64,000 nt of DNA from CAZMRW01 sp964568805 (lineage in GTDB: Bacteria > Pseudomonadota > Gammaproteobacteria > Methylococcales > Methylomonadaceae): assembly GCA_964568805.1 (NCBI GenBank), contig CAZMRW010000006.1:24683-88682 (forward strand). The letters run 5' to 3'. The notes under the pieces are model-generated. The model saw nothing but the letters and a program-made list of their open reading frames with translations, searched no databases and had not been told where the DNA came from. Position 1 is the stretch's first letter, and each line of letters begins with the position of its first letter. Positions 51,487 through 60,824 of the stretch are shown here, one piece after another. A program made the translations under genes and the position numbers.

Positions 51487-53334
51487 TTAAATCGACAACT
51501 TCTCAACCCTGCGGTTACCGTAGATCCAGTTGATAATCATCCGAGTACCGGTAATGGCGGTAAACATCGATGAGATAATACCGATAATAAGCGTCACTGC
51601 AAAACCTTTAACTGAACCCGTCCCAAAAGCAAATAGGACAATCGCTACCACTAAATTAGTGACATGGGAGTCTAGAATAGTTGCAAAGGCCTTGTCATAT
51701 CCGACAAAAATACTAGACTGCGGCGTATTGCCCTTGCGCAGTTCCTCCTTGATTCGTTCAAAGATCAACACGTTGGCGTCCACCGACATACCTACGGTCA
51801 GAATGATCCCTGCTATACCTGGCAAGGTCAGAGTCGCCTGAAGCATCGACAGAATAGCCACAACAATGACTACGTTAAACGCCAGTGCAAGATTGGCGAT
51901 CATGCCGAACAGCTTGTAAAAGACAGCCATGAATAACACGACCAGAACAAAGCCGACAATAAAAGAGAGAAAACCTTTGTTGATATTGTCCTGACCCAGG
52001 CTTGGACCCACGGTACGCTCCTCGACGATATCAACCGGCGCAGCCAGCGCTCCCGCTCTCAACAACAACGACAGATTCCGCGCTTCCTGAGGACTGTCCA
52101 GTCCGGTCGTCTGGAAGCGTTTACTGAAAACGCCCTGGATTGTCGCGACGCTGATCACTTTTTCAACTTTCTGCTTGCGCCGCACGTCCTGGCCGCCGAC
52201 CTTTTGGGTTTCAACCTTGTATTCGATGAAGACCACCGCCATCGGCTTGCCGACGTTGGCCTGTGTGATTTTACCCATTTTGGTGGCGCCGATACCGTTT
52301 AATGTGATAAAAACCGCCGGTCTGCCGTCCTGATCCATACCCGATGACGCATCGACGATCTGGTCACCGGTCACGATAATCCTGCGGTCCAGCAGAATCG
52401 GAGCGCCGTTCTTTTCATAATACAGACGACTGGTGGCCGGCACATGTCCCTGGACAGCCTGCTGCACATCATGCTCGACATCGACCAGACGATATTCAAG
52501 AGTGGCTGTTGTGCCCAGAATTTCTTTTGCCCGTGTAGTATCCTGCACGCCAGGTAACTGTACGACAATACGATTATCGCCCTGTTGCTGAATCACCGGT
52601 TCGGCAACGCCCAGTTCATTGACCCGGTTGCGCAAGGTCGTAATGTTTTGCGATACGGCAAATTTTTTGATCTCCCTAATTTCCTTCTCGGAGATTTTTA
52701 GCCAGATCTGATCCTGCTGATCCGAATCCGTGACTTCCAGGCTTTGAAAATCCTTCTTCAGCAGAGCCAATACCGCCGCCTTGTCTTCAACCGATTTAAG
52801 CGTGACTTTAATTAAGCCGCCCTCTTTGGTTACCGATTGATAATGAACTTTTGCCGCTCTCAAGGCTTGGCGAACATCATCATTGTAACGCTCCTCAGCC
52901 TGTTTCGCCGCCGTATCCATATCCACTTCCATCAGAAAATGGACGCCGCCGCGCAAATCCAGACCCAGATACATGGATTCCGCTCCCAGGGCAGTCAGCC
53001 AGCCTGGCGTTTTAGGAGCCAGGTTCAATGCGACGGTATATTGATCGCCCATCTTATCCCTGAGCATATCCGCGAGCTTAAGCTGGTCGTCGGTATTGGC
53101 GAGACGCGCCAGTAAATGGTCATTTTTAAATTCAAACGCTTTTACAGCCACACCGGTCGACTTAATGACGGACTCGATCTGGCTTGCCTGCGCTTCGGTC
53201 AGTTTCGCCGAATGCGCCGAGGACACCTGAATGGAAGGATCGTCACCGTACAAGCTGGGCAACGAATAGATCAACGAGATAATAAAAATAGCGATGATTA
53301 ATATATTTTTCCAAAGCGGGAAATGGTTTTGCAT
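51487..53334 (-). CDS. secD: Sec translocon accessory protein SecD
   Basis: The 615-residue partner of SecF has an N-terminal helix, a large periplasmic part with GLDLRGGVHFLMEVDM and LRNRVNELGVAEPVIQQQG, and a C-terminal membrane block with TLPGIAGIILTVGMSVDANVLIFERIKEEL. These are the SecD hallmarks. It is placed between yajC and secF, as usual. Confidence 0.98.
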   Translation of the reverse strand: MQNHFPLWKNILIIAIFIISLIYSLPSLYGDDPSIQVSSAHSAKLTEAQASQIESVIKSTGVAVKAFEFKNDHLLARLANTDDQLKLADMLRDKMGDQYTVALNLAPKTPGWLTALGAESMYLGLDLRGGVHFLMEVDMDTAAKQAEERYNDDVRQALRAAKVHYQSVTKEGGLIKVTLKSVEDKAAVLALLKKDFQSLEVTDSDQQDQIWLKISEKEIREIKKFAVSQNITTLRNRVNELGVAEPVIQQQGDNRIVVQLPGVQDTTRAKEILGTTATLEYRLVDVEHDVQQAVQGHVPATSRLYYEKNGAPILLDRRIIVTGDQIVDASSGMDQDGRPAVFITLNGIGATKMGKITQANVGKPMAVVFIEYKVETQKVGGQDVRRKQKVEKVISVATIQGVFSKRFQTTGLDSPQEARNLSLLLRAGALAAPVDIVEERTVGPSLGQDNINKGFLSFIVGFVLVVLFMAVFYKLFGMIANLALAFNVVIVVAILSMLQATLTLPGIAGIILTVGMSVDANVLIFERIKEELRKGNTPQSSIFVGYDKAFATILDSHVTNLVVAIVLFAFGTGSVKGFAVTLIIGIISSMFTAITGTRMIINWIYGNRRVEKLSI

Positions 53335-53418
53335 TCTTTATATTCCAACAATTAAGTCACGACCGGATCAACCGGTCTTTACCGGCCGCCAATGCGCTAT
53401 GACATTGATGCGAAAAAG

Positions 53419-53766
53419 TTAAACTTTAGTAACTTTCTTGGTGATCGCCTTATAGGTGCCTTTAGGCATGATGCTTTCGATACTGTGACGCTGCACCTGG
53501 ATAAATACATTGTCGCTGATCTCTAACTTGGCAAAATTATCATCCAGATCAACGATCTTACCCAGAATACCGCCTGAAGTCACAACTTCAGTCCCTTTGG
53601 ACATCGATGCAATCATCTGTTTTTTCTCTTTCGCACGCTTGGATTGGGGACGCAGGAATAAAAAATAGAAAAAAAGCAACACGCCCACTGGAAACAGCAT
53701 GCCTTCGATGCCGGGTGCCTGAGCCGCAGGTGCGGCGGCCATCGCGTCGGAAATTAAGAAACTCAT
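53419..53766 (-). CDS. yajC: Sec translocon subunit YajC
   Basis: The 115-residue single-span protein has a hydrophobic helix (GMLFPVGVLLFFYFLFLRPQ) followed by SKRAKEKKQMIASMSKGTEVVTSGG-type residues (MIASMSKGTEVVTSGGILGK), the YajC signature. It associates with SecDF. It lies between tgt and secD. Confidence 0.97.
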   Translation of the reverse strand: MSFLISDAMAAAPAAQAPGIEGMLFPVGVLLFFYFLFLRPQSKRAKEKKQMIASMSKGTEVVTSGGILGKIVDLDDNFAKLEISDNVFIQVQRHSIESIMPKGTYKAITKKVTKV

Positions 53767-53808
53767 GGATATCCTCGATTTTTTATAATAATGATGAAAA
53801 TTTTCCTA

Positions 53809-54924
53809 TTATGTCACAGTTGGGGCAACTTTTCCTCGTTGACGGTAAAAATGTCTAACAAAACTCTCCAGTTCGTGCTTTTCGATCGCCCCGCGCAAAT
53901 TCTGCATCAGGCTTAAATAATAATAAAGATTGTGGATCGTATTGAGCCGAGATCCCAGCATTTCCCCGCATTTATCAAGATGTCGCAGATAGGATCTGGA
54001 ATAATTCCGACAGGTGTAACAACCGCAGGTGTCATCCAGTGGCCCGGTATCGAACTGATACTGGCTATTCCTGATTTTGACGACGCCGAAACTGGTAAAC
54101 AGATGGCCGTTACGCGCATTGCGCGTCGGCATCACGCAGTCGAACATGTCGATGCCGCGCCGGACCGCCTCAACCAGATCTTCCGGCGTTCCCACGCCCA
54201 TCAGATAACGAGGCTTATCAACGGGCATTTTAGAATGCAAGGTGTCCAGCGTCGCCATCATTTCTTCCTTGGGTTCGCCCACCGACAAGCCGCCGATCGC
54301 ATAACCGTCAAAGCCTATGGCCGTCAGGCCGTCGATCGATTCCTGACGCAAATGTTCATACATTCCGCCTTGTATAATGCCGAACAGTGCCGATGGGTTG
54401 TCGCCGTGGGCTTTCTTGCTGCGCTCGGCCCAACGTAAAGACAGGCGCATCGAATCGGCTGCCTGCTTTTCGGTAGCGGGATACGGCGTGCATTCATCGA
54501 AAATCATGACGATGTCCGAACCCAAATCCTGCTGCACCTGCATCGACTCTTCCGGCCCCATGAAAATCTTGCTGCCGTTGACCGGCGATTTGAAGGTGAC
54601 GCCCTGCTCCGTAATTTTCCTGAGCGCGCCCAGACTGAAGACCTGGAAACCGCCGGAATCAGTCAAAATGGGTTTATCCCAGCGCATAAATTCGTGCAGA
54701 TTGCCATGCGTTTTAATCACGTCCATGCCCGGCCTGAGCATCAAATGAAAGGTGTTGCCCAGAATAATCTGCGCGCCCAGACCGGTTAAATCCTCCGGCG
54801 TCAACGACTTAACCGCGCCATAGGTGCCGACCGGCATGAAAATCGGCGTTTCCACGACGCCGCGAGCAAAAGTAAGTCGGCCGCGTCGGGCATGGCCCTC
54901 GGTGGTTAAAAGTTTGAATTCCAT
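53809..54924 (-). CDS. tgt: tRNA-guanine transglycosylase
   Basis: The 371-residue enzyme exchanges guanine-34 for preQ1 in tRNAs for Asp, Asn, His and Tyr. It shows RRGRLTFARGVVETPIFMPV, TDSGGFQVFSL with the general-base Asp, FDECTPYPATEKQA, GGLSVGEPKEEM, and the zinc site CGCYTCRNYSRSYLRHL with a later His. It leads tgt-yajC-secD-secF. The usual upstream queA is not there. Confidence 0.98.
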   Translation of the reverse strand: MEFKLLTTEGHARRGRLTFARGVVETPIFMPVGTYGAVKSLTPEDLTGLGAQIILGNTFHLMLRPGMDVIKTHGNLHEFMRWDKPILTDSGGFQVFSLGALRKITEQGVTFKSPVNGSKIFMGPEESMQVQQDLGSDIVMIFDECTPYPATEKQAADSMRLSLRWAERSKKAHGDNPSALFGIIQGGMYEHLRQESIDGLTAIGFDGYAIGGLSVGEPKEEMMATLDTLHSKMPVDKPRYLMGVGTPEDLVEAVRRGIDMFDCVMPTRNARNGHLFTSFGVVKIRNSQYQFDTGPLDDTCGCYTCRNYSRSYLRHLDKCGEMLGSRLNTIHNLYYYLSLMQNLRGAIEKHELESFVRHFYRQRGKVAPTVT

Positions 54925-55441
54925 GAAGTGATAATTTTTGGCTTAAGTCTGAGTAATGAATGATTCTGTTGATTTGAACACACGAAATTTAAGAAGAATG
55001 AAAGCGGCCCAAAAATTGAAAAATTCATCAGGCCTGACATTATTAAGCGAAATCATTGCCTTATCGATGCAGTTCATTCCCCGGTAAATTTGGACCTACT
55101 ATTATACGATAGCGAATGAAATGCATTCAGTTTTCATGTTCAACATCGGCAATAGCATAACGGCCATTATTTCCACCCTATTCCGTGATAATGCTTCCGT
55201 GGCTGGTCTGATAGTTTCTAAAGAGACTTAGAACTGGTCAGGCTTCTATAGACAAAGGTACTGTCGCAACCCATCAATAAGTAATCGAGCGATGGTCTTA
55301 TAGAAAAAAATATGATGCGTGAGCATCCAAACGTTATGGGTTATAACAGCACCGAGACACCGCAGATTTACGCACATGCTGATAGCATATACATTAAGCA
55401 GAAAAACAGGGGACAGACCACGGTTTTAAGCGGGAATGCCC
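54925..55441. other. Non-coding stretch between tgt and a transposase remnant
   Basis: No supported gene. A 36-codon frame (55121-55231, MHSVFMFNIGNSITAI at its start) is too short and featureless to call. The end of this stretch (about 55409-55427) reads GGGGACAGACCACGGTTTT, which resembles the short near-palindromic sequence I recall beside REP-associated tyrosine transposase genes. The tgt promoter must lie at the left end. Confidence 0.45.
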
Positions 55442-55558
55442 TCACCCTTCCTCCTTCTTTTTAGGCCTTCCCGAGTTACCTGGAACCACACGCCGTCCCA
55501 GCATGTTCGAAATATTTTCCTGAAAACGAGTATTTCCCAAGACAAAATTACCATTCGT
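55442..55558 (-). pseudogene. C-terminal remnant of a REP-associated tyrosine transposase (RAYT)
   Basis: On the minus strand an open reading of about 39 codons gives NGNFVLGNTRFQENISNML, then GRRVVPGNSGRPKKKEEG and a TGA at 55444-55442. The YVLG/FVLGNTRF block and the GRRV...GRPKK end match the C-terminus of RAYT/IS200-like transposases. The catalytic HUH and Tyr parts are absent, replaced upstream by 13-base direct repeats. So only the tail of a once mobile gene remains, next to the restriction genes. Confidence 0.65.
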
Positions 55559-55564
55559 CGCTTT

Positions 55565-55594
55565 CCCTATTTACCCTCGTCCCCTATTTACCCT
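55565..55594. repeat. 13-base direct repeat at the edge of the transposase remnant
   Basis: CCCTATTTACCCT occurs at 55565-55577 and again at 55582-55594, separated by four bases. It lies between the broken start of the transposase tail and the end of the metalloprotease gene. It could mark the break point or be part of a simple-sequence expansion. Confidence 0.6.
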
Positions 55595-55623
55595 TTATGC
55601 CCCCTATACACTCTCACGCCGCC

Positions 55624-56352
55624 TTAATAATGCCACGCTTCATGTTTTAACGGCGACCTATTCAAAATATCTCTGTAGCTACGCCACTGCGGTAAAAACC
55701 TATCCATATGGTTTTTAAACGTATCATTATGATTACGCTCCAACAAATGCACCATTTCATGCACCAGTATGTATTCAATGCATTCAATAGGTTTCTTGGC
55801 AAGCTCCAGGTTCAACCAAATACGGGCTTGCTGATTATTACAGCTACCCCATTTGGTCTTCATTTTTTTGACCCCCCAAGCAACGACTTGCTCGCCCAAA
55901 ACGGGTTGCCATTTATCGAGCAGCCCGGCTATGCATTTCTTTAGCTCCGCCCTATACCAAGCGTTTAACAGCTTTTCTTTGTTTTCTATCGTGGCATCGG
56001 GCTTAACAAACATTTTGAGTTTGCCGCTCTGTAACAGCTTTATCTCAGACTTACCCTCGTGCTCGATTAACTCCAGCCTGTAGCGCTTGCCAAAAAAGAA
56101 ATGGCACTCGCCTGAGATATACTTCCTTTCCGATTGGCGAGGCTGGTCATTGAAAGCCTGCTGTTGCTTTTTAATCCAGCTCAGTTTAGAAATGACCGCT
56201 AACCGCACATTGTCATCGGTAACGTGCCGAGGCACCGCAACGCGCACATGGCCATCGGGCGGATAAACAGCCAGATGCAGGTTTTTTATATCCTTTCTCA
56301 CTATCTGCACATCAATACCGTTGACTGTCAGTATGTCCTTAGCTGGACTCAT
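55624..56352 (-). CDS. YgjP/SprT-like zinc metalloprotease of the restriction operon
   Basis: The 242-residue protein of the YgjP (WLM/DUF45) family carries the zinc motif in ILVHEMVHLLERNHNDTF (HEMVH plus a third His in NH). Other family segments are KKMKTKWGSCNNQQARIWLN and the C-terminal PQWRSYRDILN. Its ATG follows the hsdR stop with no gap, so the pair must be cotranslated. YgjP-type genes recur beside type I restriction genes, where a role in restriction control or turnover of HsdR has been supposed; that is not established. It has no signal peptide and should be cytoplasmic. Confidence 0.88.
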   Translation of the reverse strand: MSPAKDILTVNGIDVQIVRKDIKNLHLAVYPPDGHVRVAVPRHVTDDNVRLAVISKLSWIKKQQQAFNDQPRQSERKYISGECHFFFGKRYRLELIEHEGKSEIKLLQSGKLKMFVKPDATIENKEKLLNAWYRAELKKCIAGLLDKWQPVLGEQVVAWGVKKMKTKWGSCNNQQARIWLNLELAKKPIECIEYILVHEMVHLLERNHNDTFKNHMDRFLPQWRSYRDILNRSPLKHEAWHY

Positions 56353-59300
56353 CTAATCATACTCTGACTGGCTTTTTATCAGGTCCATAAGGTCTTTAAT
56401 ATCGACCTGATATTGGCCCAGCTCTTCCTTAACTGCATGCTCAACACCGCGTTGCTTAAAATTATTGGTTTTCCAGCCTTCTTTTTTTGTATGACGAATA
56501 GCGGTATCGAGCCGCGTCACCAGCTCTTCGTTTTTATCCAAATTGTCATACAACGACTGTTTACCTCTAGTATTCATAGAGTCAGGATAAGAACTTCCTC
56601 CTTGCGGTTTAGTGATATTCTCAGCCAGCTTTTTTACTTCTTTTAAATACTCTTCATAGATAATCGCCTCTTCACGGCGTTGGGTGATCAAAGCATCCAA
56701 CAACTCAGACATCTTTTCATAATATTTCGGGTTTATCGGTTGCTCGTCGATAATCACCTTGCGCATATTGTTTTCGATAGTTTCCGCCATCGCTTCCGGC
56801 ACTTTCTTGTTTGATGGTCCGGCCGGGTTTTGTTTGGCTTTTTCAACAATCAGCTCAATCAAACCCAACTCTTCAAAGTCGATGACCTTTTCACTGTCTT
56901 CCGCCCGAATATAGGTATCCAGCAAACGGCGCATGGCCGGCTCGTATTGCTTCATATCCACTTCGTCTTTAGAGGCAAGCTTTATCTCTTGGCGCATTTT
57001 GCTGAAGTGTTCAACTTCAGCCTTAAGCTCTTGCGCTTCTTTGGCAGTGTAACCTGCGCCTTGCAGTTCGTTGGCAATATTGGCATAAGCCCTGACCAAA
57101 GCCGCGACATTTTTATACAGCGAGACCCGCTTGGCTTCGTTCAGCTTCAGGTCTTCACGGTTGGCGACATCACCGCAGAAGTAGCGAATGTAGTCGATCA
57201 ATTCTTTGGGCTGCAACACCGGCTCGCACAGTGCTTTTACCGTTTCCCTGGCTTCCTCCAATTTTTCCTTGCAGGTGTCCAAACGGTTAGTCAGCAGCCC
57301 CTGCACATCGTCCTTGTCATACGCATCGAATGCGCCGCTGGTGTAATCGCCGATAGAGGTTTCCAAGCTGTGGAACAGGTCTTTGTAATCGACGATATAG
57401 CCGTATTCTTTGTCATCCCCATCCAAGCGGTTTACCCGGCAAATGGCTTGGAACAAACCGTGATCTTGCATCTTTTTATCGATGTAAAGATAAGTCGCCG
57501 ACGGTGCATCAAAGCCGGTCAATAATTTATCGACGACGATCAACAAACGCATTTGCCCCGGCTCTTTCTTAAACTGCTGTTTTACCTTTTTCTCAAAATC
57601 TTCGGCTTTTTTTATCGCCTCTTCTTTCGGCACTTCAAAATAGTCCGCCAGCATTTGCTGATAGATTTCATATTGATGCAATTTCTCGGTCAAACCTTCG
57701 CCGCTATCTTCCCCTTTAATATCGGCCGGCGAAGGCAAATAACTGGTGACAATCGCGCATTTACCTTTTAATTCCGTTTTGCAAAATAACTCATACACTT
57801 TACAGGCTTGGTAAATGCTGGCGCAGACCAACATCGCATTGCCACGGCCATCCATGAGCCTTGGCTTCTTTTTCATATCCAGCCAAATGTCGTTCACAAT
57901 CATTTCCAGGCGATCTCGACTGGAAAGCACTTTTTGCATGGTTCCCCAGCGCTGCTTTAACTGGACTTTCGCCATATCGGTTAAGCCGGCAGTGTTGATC
58001 TCAAACCACTCATCAACTTTTTCAGGGGATTTGATGTACTGGTCAATATCGCGGGCTTCATATTGCAGATCCAACACCACGCCATCGGCGACCGCTTCAT
58101 CGAATTTATACGTGTGAATATAAGAGCCGAAGATTTCGATGCTTTTGCGTTTATCTTTTTTTAGTAACGGCGTACCGGTAAAACCGACAAATAGCGCATC
58201 AGGCAGGATAGCCTTCATCGCATCGTGTAACTTGCCCGACTGCGTGCGGTGGCATTCATCGACAAACACAAACACATTGCCTTTGGCTTTAAAGTCTTTG
58301 GGCAAACTGTTTTTTAATTCGGCCAAAAAATCATCCGTCGCTTTATCATCGCCCTCATCACCTTGCCGGCCGAACTTATGCACCAACGAACACAACAACC
58401 AAGGTTCTGCTTCGTTAAGCGTAGCCACCAGATCGGCGCCGCTTTTAGTTCGATAAATCGCTTCCTCGACGCCGCCGAATACGCCTTCGATTTGTTCATC
58501 CAGTTCAGTTCTATCGGTCACCACCAACACGCGGGCATTGGTGATATTCTCGCGAATCCATTTCGCCAGCCACACCATGGTTAAGCTTTTACCCGAGCCC
58601 TGGGTGTGCCAGATAATGCCGCCTTCGTTGCTATTAACGCGCTGCTGCGCAGCCTTCACGCCAAAGTATTGGTTCTGGCGGCAGGTCTTTTTATAGCCTG
58701 CATCAAAGACGATAAAATTATGGATGATTTCTAAAAAGCGTTGTTTATTGCACAGGTTGATAATATCGAAATCGAGTAAGCCATTGGCGTAATCGACATC
58801 ATCTACCGAGAAGTGTTTTTTACTGCGGTCATCGACATCCGGGTTATAGGCCGGGTTTTCTTCTTTCCAACTGTAATAATGCTTTTCGGAGGTTTCGATG
58901 GTGCCGTAACGCAAGCCCTCGGTATCGTTACCGGCCATCATCAGCTGCATGGTAGTGAAAAAGTCACGGATAAAGGTCAGTTTTTGGTTATCCAAATTCT
59001 GACGAATACCTTCAGTCACTGAAACCGACGAGCGCTTTAATTCAATCACACCCAGAGCGATACCGTTGACATACAACACGATATCCGGGCGCTTGCTGTT
59101 TTGGCCTTTTACCGACACTTCTTCGGCAATGGCAAAGTCATTATTTAACGGATTATTCCAATCGATGAACCAAACGGTTTTGGTATTTTCGCCCTGGCCT
59201 TGCGACACTTTGACGCCATAACGCAGCAAGCTATAGACGTCTTTATTGGCGTGATACAGCTTTTTGCCGTCGCCCATCCCGGCCGCTTGCTTGAATTTAC

Positions 59301-59490
59301 GGATGGCATTAGCCGCCATCGTTTCATCGACGCCTTGCTTGCTTAGCCAAGACCGCAGATAAGCTGGTTCGATATTGGAGTTATCGGCACGGTCTTGCCA
59401 ATCGCCGTAATAGGTATAACCCAATTGATCCTGGAATAATTTCACCACGCGGTTTTGCGTGGCACGTTCGCGCTGGCCTATCGTGCTCAT
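56353..59490 (-). CDS. hsdR: Type I restriction endonuclease subunit R
   Basis: The 1045-residue motor and nuclease subunit has an N-terminal PD-(D/E)xK nuclease (RPDIVLYVNG at about 134, then GVIELKRSS with Glu150 and Lys152). A superfamily 2 helicase follows, with Walker A HTQGSGKS (295-302), DECH (411-414), GFTGTPLLKKDKR and the motif VI region ICRVNRLDGDDKEYGYIVDY. A C-terminal helical region would bind HsdM. It should cleave after DNA translocation when the site is unmethylated. It overlaps hsdS by four bases and ends directly at the metalloprotease gene. The frame looks intact. Confidence 0.96.
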   Translation of the reverse strand: MSTIGQRERATQNRVVKLFQDQLGYTYYGDWQDRADNSNIEPAYLRSWLSKQGVDETMAANAIRKFKQAAGMGDGKKLYHANKDVYSLLRYGVKVSQGQGENTKTVWFIDWNNPLNNDFAIAEEVSVKGQNSKRPDIVLYVNGIALGVIELKRSSVSVTEGIRQNLDNQKLTFIRDFFTTMQLMMAGNDTEGLRYGTIETSEKHYYSWKEENPAYNPDVDDRSKKHFSVDDVDYANGLLDFDIINLCNKQRFLEIIHNFIVFDAGYKKTCRQNQYFGVKAAQQRVNSNEGGIIWHTQGSGKSLTMVWLAKWIRENITNARVLVVTDRTELDEQIEGVFGGVEEAIYRTKSGADLVATLNEAEPWLLCSLVHKFGRQGDEGDDKATDDFLAELKNSLPKDFKAKGNVFVFVDECHRTQSGKLHDAMKAILPDALFVGFTGTPLLKKDKRKSIEIFGSYIHTYKFDEAVADGVVLDLQYEARDIDQYIKSPEKVDEWFEINTAGLTDMAKVQLKQRWGTMQKVLSSRDRLEMIVNDIWLDMKKKPRLMDGRGNAMLVCASIYQACKVYELFCKTELKGKCAIVTSYLPSPADIKGEDSGEGLTEKLHQYEIYQQMLADYFEVPKEEAIKKAEDFEKKVKQQFKKEPGQMRLLIVVDKLLTGFDAPSATYLYIDKKMQDHGLFQAICRVNRLDGDDKEYGYIVDYKDLFHSLETSIGDYTSGAFDAYDKDDVQGLLTNRLDTCKEKLEEARETVKALCEPVLQPKELIDYIRYFCGDVANREDLKLNEAKRVSLYKNVAALVRAYANIANELQGAGYTAKEAQELKAEVEHFSKMRQEIKLASKDEVDMKQYEPAMRRLLDTYIRAEDSEKVIDFEELGLIELIVEKAKQNPAGPSNKKVPEAMAETIENNMRKVIIDEQPINPKYYEKMSELLDALITQRREEAIIYEEYLKEVKKLAENITKPQGGSSYPDSMNTRGKQSLYDNLDKNEELVTRLDTAIRHTKKEGWKTNNFKQRGVEHAVKEELGQYQVDIKDLMDLIKSQSEYD

Positions 59491-60824
59491 ATCAGTCGGG
59501 TTCTCCCTGTCAGTAATTCCTGCATCATGCCTTGTTTGAGTTGTTGGGTTTTGTTGAGGCGTTGCTCTAACGCATCAAGTTCTTTGTCCATATCAGATAA
59601 TACATCCGCAATTACATTTTGCTCTTCGTAAGAAGGTAGATACACAACAGCTTTTCGGATGTCTGCCGTAGAGATATTTGCTTGAACCCCTAAAGAAGCA
59701 ACGCCTTTACAGTATATTTTCCATACAGGCAAACAACTTAAGTAGCTATAAAATTTTGACGATGCAATTTTAGGCTTAAGTCTCAAAAGACCAACTCGCT
59801 GGTTTAGCAACGCTATTTGATTTAACTTAACGATAGCCATCTGCCCAATCAAATTTTTATCTGGCGTTACATCTGTCATGGCAATGATTAAATCTCCATT
59901 CCTAACCCAAAAGTCCTTAAGTTGATTAAAGGTATCTTTCGACCATCTACTTACCCTTGTTTCAATAAATTGAAATTGACCACTCAACCCAATTTGAGCC
60001 ATTGTTATTATTGGTACTCCCGAAGTTACGTAGCCAGAGGCGGAAAAGGAAAAGCCATTTCTAAATTCTGTCAACAGACTACCGAACTCAACAACCTCCC
60101 AATCCTCCGGTATTTCTCCCAGTTCGGTGCGTTTGTAGCCAGTGTGAGTAAGATCAAACGGTGGCAGGCGTTTTTTGCCGGTGAGCAGTTGCTGCATGGC
60201 GGCGGTTTTGATCGCGCGTTTTTTGGTGATGAGTTTTTCTAGTGAGGTGATTAGGTCACCGACATCGGATAGAACGTTGGCGATGGAGTTTTGTTCTTTA
60301 TAAGAAGGAAATGGATATAAAAAATTTACAGCGTCACATATATTAAACTGCTTCTGAGCCGTTCCGTACTGTACATTCCTAATTTGTGATATTCCCAAAC
60401 CGGAGTTCATAATGAAACATAACCAATGAGAATCAAATAAATTGTTCTTGCGAACAATCATCATAGATGCACAATTACAACCGTCCAACTCAGGAGGCAC
60501 TACAGCCGTAATACCAGGCTCCCCAACACGAACAGTAACTAAATCGCCTTCAGTAAGGCGTGAAGCTGGGATTTTTCTATTACTTTCTTCGGTAATACAG
60601 TTTGCTTTTTCCCAGTTTATTTTATTTTCTTTGACTGTTGAGCCTACCAACATTGGAACCTTACCTCTCTCATCAAAATATGATGATGGGTTAATAACTA
60701 ATCCGACGCTAATAGAAGATGCTATTGACTTTAACGTCTTAACATCCCAGTCATTAGGAATAATCCCAACTTCCGTTTGCTTATACCCTTCCGGTACTTG
60801 TTGCTCCACTATGCCATTCACCAC
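59487..60824 (-). CDS. hsdS: Type I restriction specificity subunit S
   Basis: The 445-residue subunit has two target-recognition domains, each introduced by a repeated element (GYKQTEVGIIPNDWDV near residue 13 and GYKRTELGEIPEDWEV near 230). Each is closed by a coiled-coil spacer (SYKEQNSIANVLSDV to LLTGKKRL and SYEEQNVIADVLSDM to LLTGRTRL). So it recognises a bipartite DNA sequence that cannot be deduced here. The start is a GTG at 60824 inside the end of hsdM (7-base overlap). The two recognition domains themselves are unlike each other, as expected. Confidence 0.95.
   Translation of the reverse strand: MVNGIVEQQVPEGYKQTEVGIIPNDWDVKTLKSIASSISVGLVINPSSYFDERGKVPMLVGSTVKENKINWEKANCITEESNRKIPASRLTEGDLVTVRVGEPGITAVVPPELDGCNCASMMIVRKNNLFDSHWLCFIMNSGLGISQIRNVQYGTAQKQFNICDAVNFLYPFPSYKEQNSIANVLSDVGDLITSLEKLITKKRAIKTAAMQQLLTGKKRLPPFDLTHTGYKRTELGEIPEDWEVVEFGSLLTEFRNGFSFSASGYVTSGVPIITMAQIGLSGQFQFIETRVSRWSKDTFNQLKDFWVRNGDLIIAMTDVTPDKNLIGQMAIVKLNQIALLNQRVGLLRLKPKIASSKFYSYLSCLPVWKIYCKGVASLGVQANISTADIRKAVVYLPSYEEQNVIADVLSDMDKELDALEQRLNKTQQLKQGMMQELLTGRTRLI

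Noticed and set aside
55121..55231. 36-codon frame upstream of tgt
   Set aside because: Too short and without a detectable family; it probably belongs to non-coding DNA.
55565..55594. A CRISPR-like repeat
   Set aside because: There are only two copies, with a four-base spacer, which is far below the size of any CRISPR unit.
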